DNA of 6,864 nt from Bacteroidota bacterium (GTDB taxonomy: Bacteria; CLD3; SB21), in assembly GCA_020438245.1 (NCBI GenBank), contig JAGQUY010000348.1, forward strand, positions 1 through 6,864, read 5' to 3'. A program made the position numbers and the translations under genes. This document shows, in pieces, positions 4,477-6,864 of this stretch (position 1 is the stretch's first letter; each line of letters starts with the position of its first letter). The notes below the pieces were generated by a model. That model did not search any database. It had not been told where the DNA came from and worked only from the letters and a program-made list of their open reading frames with translations.

Positions 4477-6864
4477 CAGACGACGGGCATAAACTATGTC
4501 CGAACCAAGTCCTTTCCCAATGGACTGGAAAACCCTCAAATCACCGGGCTTGCTCAGAATGAACTGCCCAACGGCACCGCATTAAATGCAATCGGTTACT
4601 TCAACGGATGGGCCCAGGATATTCAAACTCAGACTTTAAGTGAGGTGAACGGCAATATCCTTATCGGACGCAAGTTCTACGATTCCCGGGGACGCTTGCT
4701 GGTATCCGGCAAAGCACAGATGATTTCTGCATCAGACAGTCTAAACTTCAAGGATGTTACCTATACACAGTATCTGGGGACTTTCTCCAACGTCGATTCA
4801 ACATTCGAACGATACGGATATGAAAACTCCACGGCAGGCCGCATACGTTTCAGCATGCCGTATGGCACGGTATATCACAATCCGGCGCGCGCCGTTGGAG
4901 CCGATTATTTTGTGGATGCAAACCTGAAAGCCAGCGTAACCCAATCGACGGACGAAGACGGGCAGACCCAACAGGTCTACGTCGACAATCTGGGGCGTAA
5001 GATACGTCAAGTGAGCAAGATGGCGAGCGGTCCCGAAGATCTGACCACGATATTTGAGTATGATATTCTGGGCAACCTGACGCGCTCGACACCTCCTTTG
5101 GGAGTAAAGAACCCGGCCACCTATGAGGTTCATATCGACAGTTTGATGCCGTATGGGACGTACAATGACGGCGCCTCTGCGTTAGAAAAAGGACAGGCAA
5201 TGAACGCGAAAGAGGAGAGCTGGGCTGCCGGAGGGTTTGAAGGACTTGCACCCGAGAACGATCCCAACCACCCGATGCTCAGGTTTGTAAAGCCAAACGG
5301 CACGTTGTCGGCAACTGTCAATATTTCACATTATGTGGCCTCGGGCAACTGCGGATACAATCTTAACCTTCAATATAGAATCTCTCAGGCAAGCGGAACA
5401 GGGGCGTGGGTTACGATCGGTTCCAGCAACGCCACCGTCCAACTCCAGGAGAACGATTGGAAGATCGAAGTGAGAAGGCAGACGTTGACCCAAACCGGCA
5501 GCGGATGCACCCAAAGCCAGATACGGCTAAAACTGGATGCGGTGGCCACCGTTATCGACACGGCGAAATATTCCACGACCTATTGGTATGACAAGAGGAG
5601 CCGTTTGGTTCAAAAGCAATCGCCGGACGAAGGAATCACATACTATGTTTATGACGTATTCGGCAGATTGCGGTTCGTTCAGGACGAAAACCACCGCTCC
5701 AACTATACAATCCAGGGGCAACGAAGCTACTGGACGTATTATAAGTATGACGGCCTGGGTCGTACCATCGAACAGGGAGAAGTGCTTACCAACCACGCGA
5801 AGGACTACCTTCGTCAAATGAGTCAGAGTTTTACGCTTTTGAGTGACACGATTGTCCATTTGGAGTACGACACGACCTACCGGGACACCATGTATTGTTT
5901 CGAGCCCAAGAGTTACAAAGACTCCAAACCGGCCGGAGGCAGTGATGCCATTCCCCTGAACTGCGAGGAGGATTCCATTCAAGTTATAACAAGTCACACG
6001 GTAGTCGACTCGATAATTGTCGCCACCGTCTCAGGAATGTATGGAAGCTCGTCCTTCCCGACGACGAACATCGTTCCGGTCGTGGTGAATAAATACGACA
6101 ACTACACCGGAACCTGGCAGATCAACGTAAACAGCGACACCGCCGGAACCAAACCAAAAACCCGTCTCACCAGGACCAAGATTCTCGATCCGAACACCAA
6201 TACCTGGTCTGAAGAAGCGTTCGTCTACGACGTGTACGGACGGGTGACCAAACGATGGGTGTACATACCCGAACTTGCCGCGGCAAAGAAATTCCAATAC
6301 TATTACGATGCCTCCGGGCGTGTACTCAAGACTATGTACCAGGATGGTCAATCCGATAAATTTTATCAGTGGTTCAGGTATGATAACTTGAGCAGACTGG
6401 ACAGCGTGTTCTCTTCTACGACCAACAACCGGGCGACAGCAAGTCTGGAAGCGGTATACGACTACGACAACGACCATGGGGGAAAAGTCAAGCAGACCAA
6501 ACTCGGCGCCGGCATTGAAACCGTGAATTACGAATATACCGTGAGAGACTGGCTCAAGAAGATCAACGACATCAATCCCGGAGCCGGAGGAATTGTCACT
6601 CTGCAGAACCAAACCCTTTCAGGGACCTATACCAACGGCGGGGACAGCCTCTTCATGAAGGATATTACCGTGAATGCAGGCTCCAATGTGACGATTGAAG
6701 CCAGAGACGGTCTTCGCCTTCAGGCAGGATTCTCCTCCAATGGAGCCACAGTAACACTCAAATCCGGGGTGGCCAATCCCGTAGGAGGCGGTGGAGGAGG
6801 AGGAAGTTCATCCTACAAGTTCGGAATGGTGCTTTCGTATGACGACACCGAAGCGGGTTCAGCT
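4417..6864 (+). CDS. Secreted RHS/YD-repeat protein, C-terminal-half type, 3'-truncated
   Basis: The frame is open from ATG 4417 to the right edge (816 codons, no stop). The start is one base after the stop of gene 2; in-frame ATGs at 4423 and 4426 are alternatives and no strong Shine-Dalgarno site is present. Residues 1-20 are a signal peptide ending VFA|Q. Residues 26-100 ('INYVRTKSFP', 'AIGYFNGWAQDIQTQT', 'KFYDSRGRLL') resemble the N-terminal region of DUF6443-type RHS proteins of Bacteroidota. YD-type units follow at about 187, 213, 389, 409, 442, 602, 628, 653 and 680, ending in 'VNYEYTVRDWLKKIND' (703-718). The array is interrupted by likely insertions at about 285-383 (beta-rich, Cys312 and Cys364), about 462-555 (Cys494 and Cys516) and 726-796 (coathanger-like domain plus seven glycines). 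'YKFGMVLSYDD' at 800-810 returns to RHS-like sequence. The RHS core and any variable C-terminal effector would lie outside the window. Probably the partner of gene 2 (inference). Confidence 0.92.
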   Translation, partial: MHMMKQTVALLLLTGGLVFAQTTGINYVRTKSFPNGLENPQITGLAQNELPNGTALNAIGYFNGWAQDIQTQTLSEVNGNILIGRKFYDSRGRLLVSGKAQMISASDSLNFKDVTYTQYLGTFSNVDSTFERYGYENSTAGRIRFSMPYGTVYHNPARAVGADYFVDANLKASVTQSTDEDGQTQQVYVDNLGRKIRQVSKMASGPEDLTTIFEYDILGNLTRSTPPLGVKNPATYEVHIDSLMPYGTYNDGASALEKGQAMNAKEESWAAGGFEGLAPENDPNHPMLRFVKPNGTLSATVNISHYVASGNCGYNLNLQYRISQASGTGAWVTIGSSNATVQLQENDWKIEVRRQTLTQTGSGCTQSQIRLKLDAVATVIDTAKYSTTYWYDKRSRLVQKQSPDEGITYYVYDVFGRLRFVQDENHRSNYTIQGQRSYWTYYKYDGLGRTIEQGEVLTNHAKDYLRQMSQSFTLLSDTIVHLEYDTTYRDTMYCFEPKSYKDSKPAGGSDAIPLNCEEDSIQVITSHTVVDSIIVATVSGMYGSSSFPTTNIVPVVVNKYDNYTGTWQINVNSDTAGTKPKTRLTRTKILDPNTNTWSEEAFVYDVYGRVTKRWVYIPELAAAKKFQYYYDASGRVLKTMYQDGQSDKFYQWFRYDNLSRLDSVFSSTTNNRATASLEAVYDYDNDHGGKVKQTKLGAGIETVNYEYTVRDWLKKINDINPGAGGIVTLQNQTLSGTYTNGGDSLFMKDITVNAGSNVTIEARDGLRLQAGFSSNGATVTLKSGVANPVGGGGGGGSSSYKFGMVLSYDDTEAGSA
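5581..5754 (+). repeat. YD/RHS repeat cluster in gene 3, first dense block
   Basis: Residues 389-446 encode 'YWYDKRSRLVQKQSPDEG', 'YYVYDVFGRLRFVQDEN' and 'YYKYDGLG', continuing as RTIEQGE. These are typical YD units of a beta-cocoon. Two earlier units ('VYVDNLGRKIRQ' at 187 and 'FEYDILGNLTRS' at 213) lie upstream of the beta-rich insertion. Confidence 0.8.
6220..6570 (+). repeat. YD/RHS repeat cluster in gene 3, second dense block
   Basis: Residues 602-718 encode 'FVYDVYGRVTKRW', 'YYYDASGRVLKTMYQDG', 'FRYDNLSRLDSV', 'VYDYDNDHGGKVKQTK' and 'YEYTVRDWLKKIND'. The last unit matches the 'Y.Y..R.WL..IN' step common late in the array of Bacteroidota RHS proteins, shortly before the core. Confidence 0.8.
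6592..6780 (+). other. Coathanger-like beta domain inserted in the RHS array
   Basis: Residues 726-788 read 'IVTLQNQTLSGTYTNGG', then 'ITVNAGSNVTIEARDGLRL' and 'QAGFSSNGATVTLKSG'. The order 'L.NQT.SG', '.I.VN.GSNVT..A...I.L..GF....G' is the short beta module found in many secreted Bacteroidota proteins, which I recall under the name '3-coathanger stack'. Its family assignment comes from memory of the pattern and was not confirmed by a search. Confidence 0.6.
6784..6804 (+). repeat. GGN triplet tract encoding seven glycines
   Basis: Seven consecutive Gly codons (GGA GGC GGT then four GGA), followed by three serines, form a flexible linker between the coathanger-like domain and the next RHS-like strand. 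At DNA level it is a short imperfect GGA repeat. Confidence 0.8.

Noticed and set aside
4883..4894. Perfect 12-base palindrome CGGCGCGCGCCG
   Set aside because: It lies inside gene 3 and encodes part of 'NPARAV'. A short GC-alternating palindrome without loop, partner site or promoter context is not evidence for an operator or terminator.
4850..5251. 133-codon and overlapping 111-codon open frames on the - strand
   Set aside because: Both lie opposite the N-terminal part of gene 3, overlap one another in different frames and show low-complexity Ser/Arg/Leu-rich sequence.
5527..5997. 156-codon open frame on the - strand
   Set aside because: Antisense shadow of gene 3, with no recognisable domain. 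The + strand frame has clear YD repeats across it.
6031..6612. 193-codon open frame on the - strand
   Set aside because: It is fully antisense to the YD-repeat part of gene 3. Its valine-rich runs are complements of Asp/Tyr codons, and it has no recognisable domain.

Overview
The window is an almost fully coding stretch with three large genes, all on the + strand and packed head to tail. The 5' gene is cut by the left edge and the 3' gene by the right edge. The organism is most likely a member of the Bacteroidota or a related FCB-group lineage of medium GC. Three observations support this. The C-terminal module of gene 1 is of a type familiar from that group. Genes 2 and 3 resemble the two-part secreted RHS/YD-repeat proteins common there. 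Both visible signal peptides appear to be cut directly before a glutamine (LPA|QT and VFA|QT), the pattern described as the Bacteroidetes 'Q-rule'. Genus cannot be resolved from the sequence.

Layout: (1) Bases 1-1206 encode the rest of a tail-fibre-like or adhesin-like protein. It has two 'GNxGIGTxSP' motifs, one degenerate relative of them, a Gly/Ser/Asn/Trp-rich middle, a conserved C-terminal module and a terminal coiled coil. (2) Bases 1203-4415 encode a complete 1070-residue exported protein. It has the SpvB/TcB-like N-terminal signature of Bacteroidota RHS proteins, a long beta-rich body, an EF-hand-like acidic loop and a short run of YD repeats right at the C-terminus. (3) Bases 4417-6864 encode a second exported RHS/YD-repeat protein, open for 816 codons with no stop. 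It contains about ten YD-type repeats interrupted by apparent domain insertions. One insertion looks like a Bacteroidota 'coathanger'-type beta domain followed by a seven-glycine linker. The RHS core and any C-terminal variable or toxin domain would lie beyond the right edge.

Genes 1 and 2 overlap by 4 bases (GTGA), and genes 2 and 3 are separated by a single base, so the three are probably one transcript with coupled translation. The working interpretation (inference) is a secreted, bipartite RHS system. Gene 2 would supply the N-terminal half of a beta-cocoon and gene 3 the YD-repeat half plus the unseen cargo end, loosely like the TcB/TcC split of Tc toxins. Gene 1 would be a trimeric surface or fibre partner. 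Target, cargo and export route cannot be determined from this window. No RNA genes, CRISPR arrays, insertion sequences, promoters or terminators are visible, and there is no non-coding stretch longer than one base.
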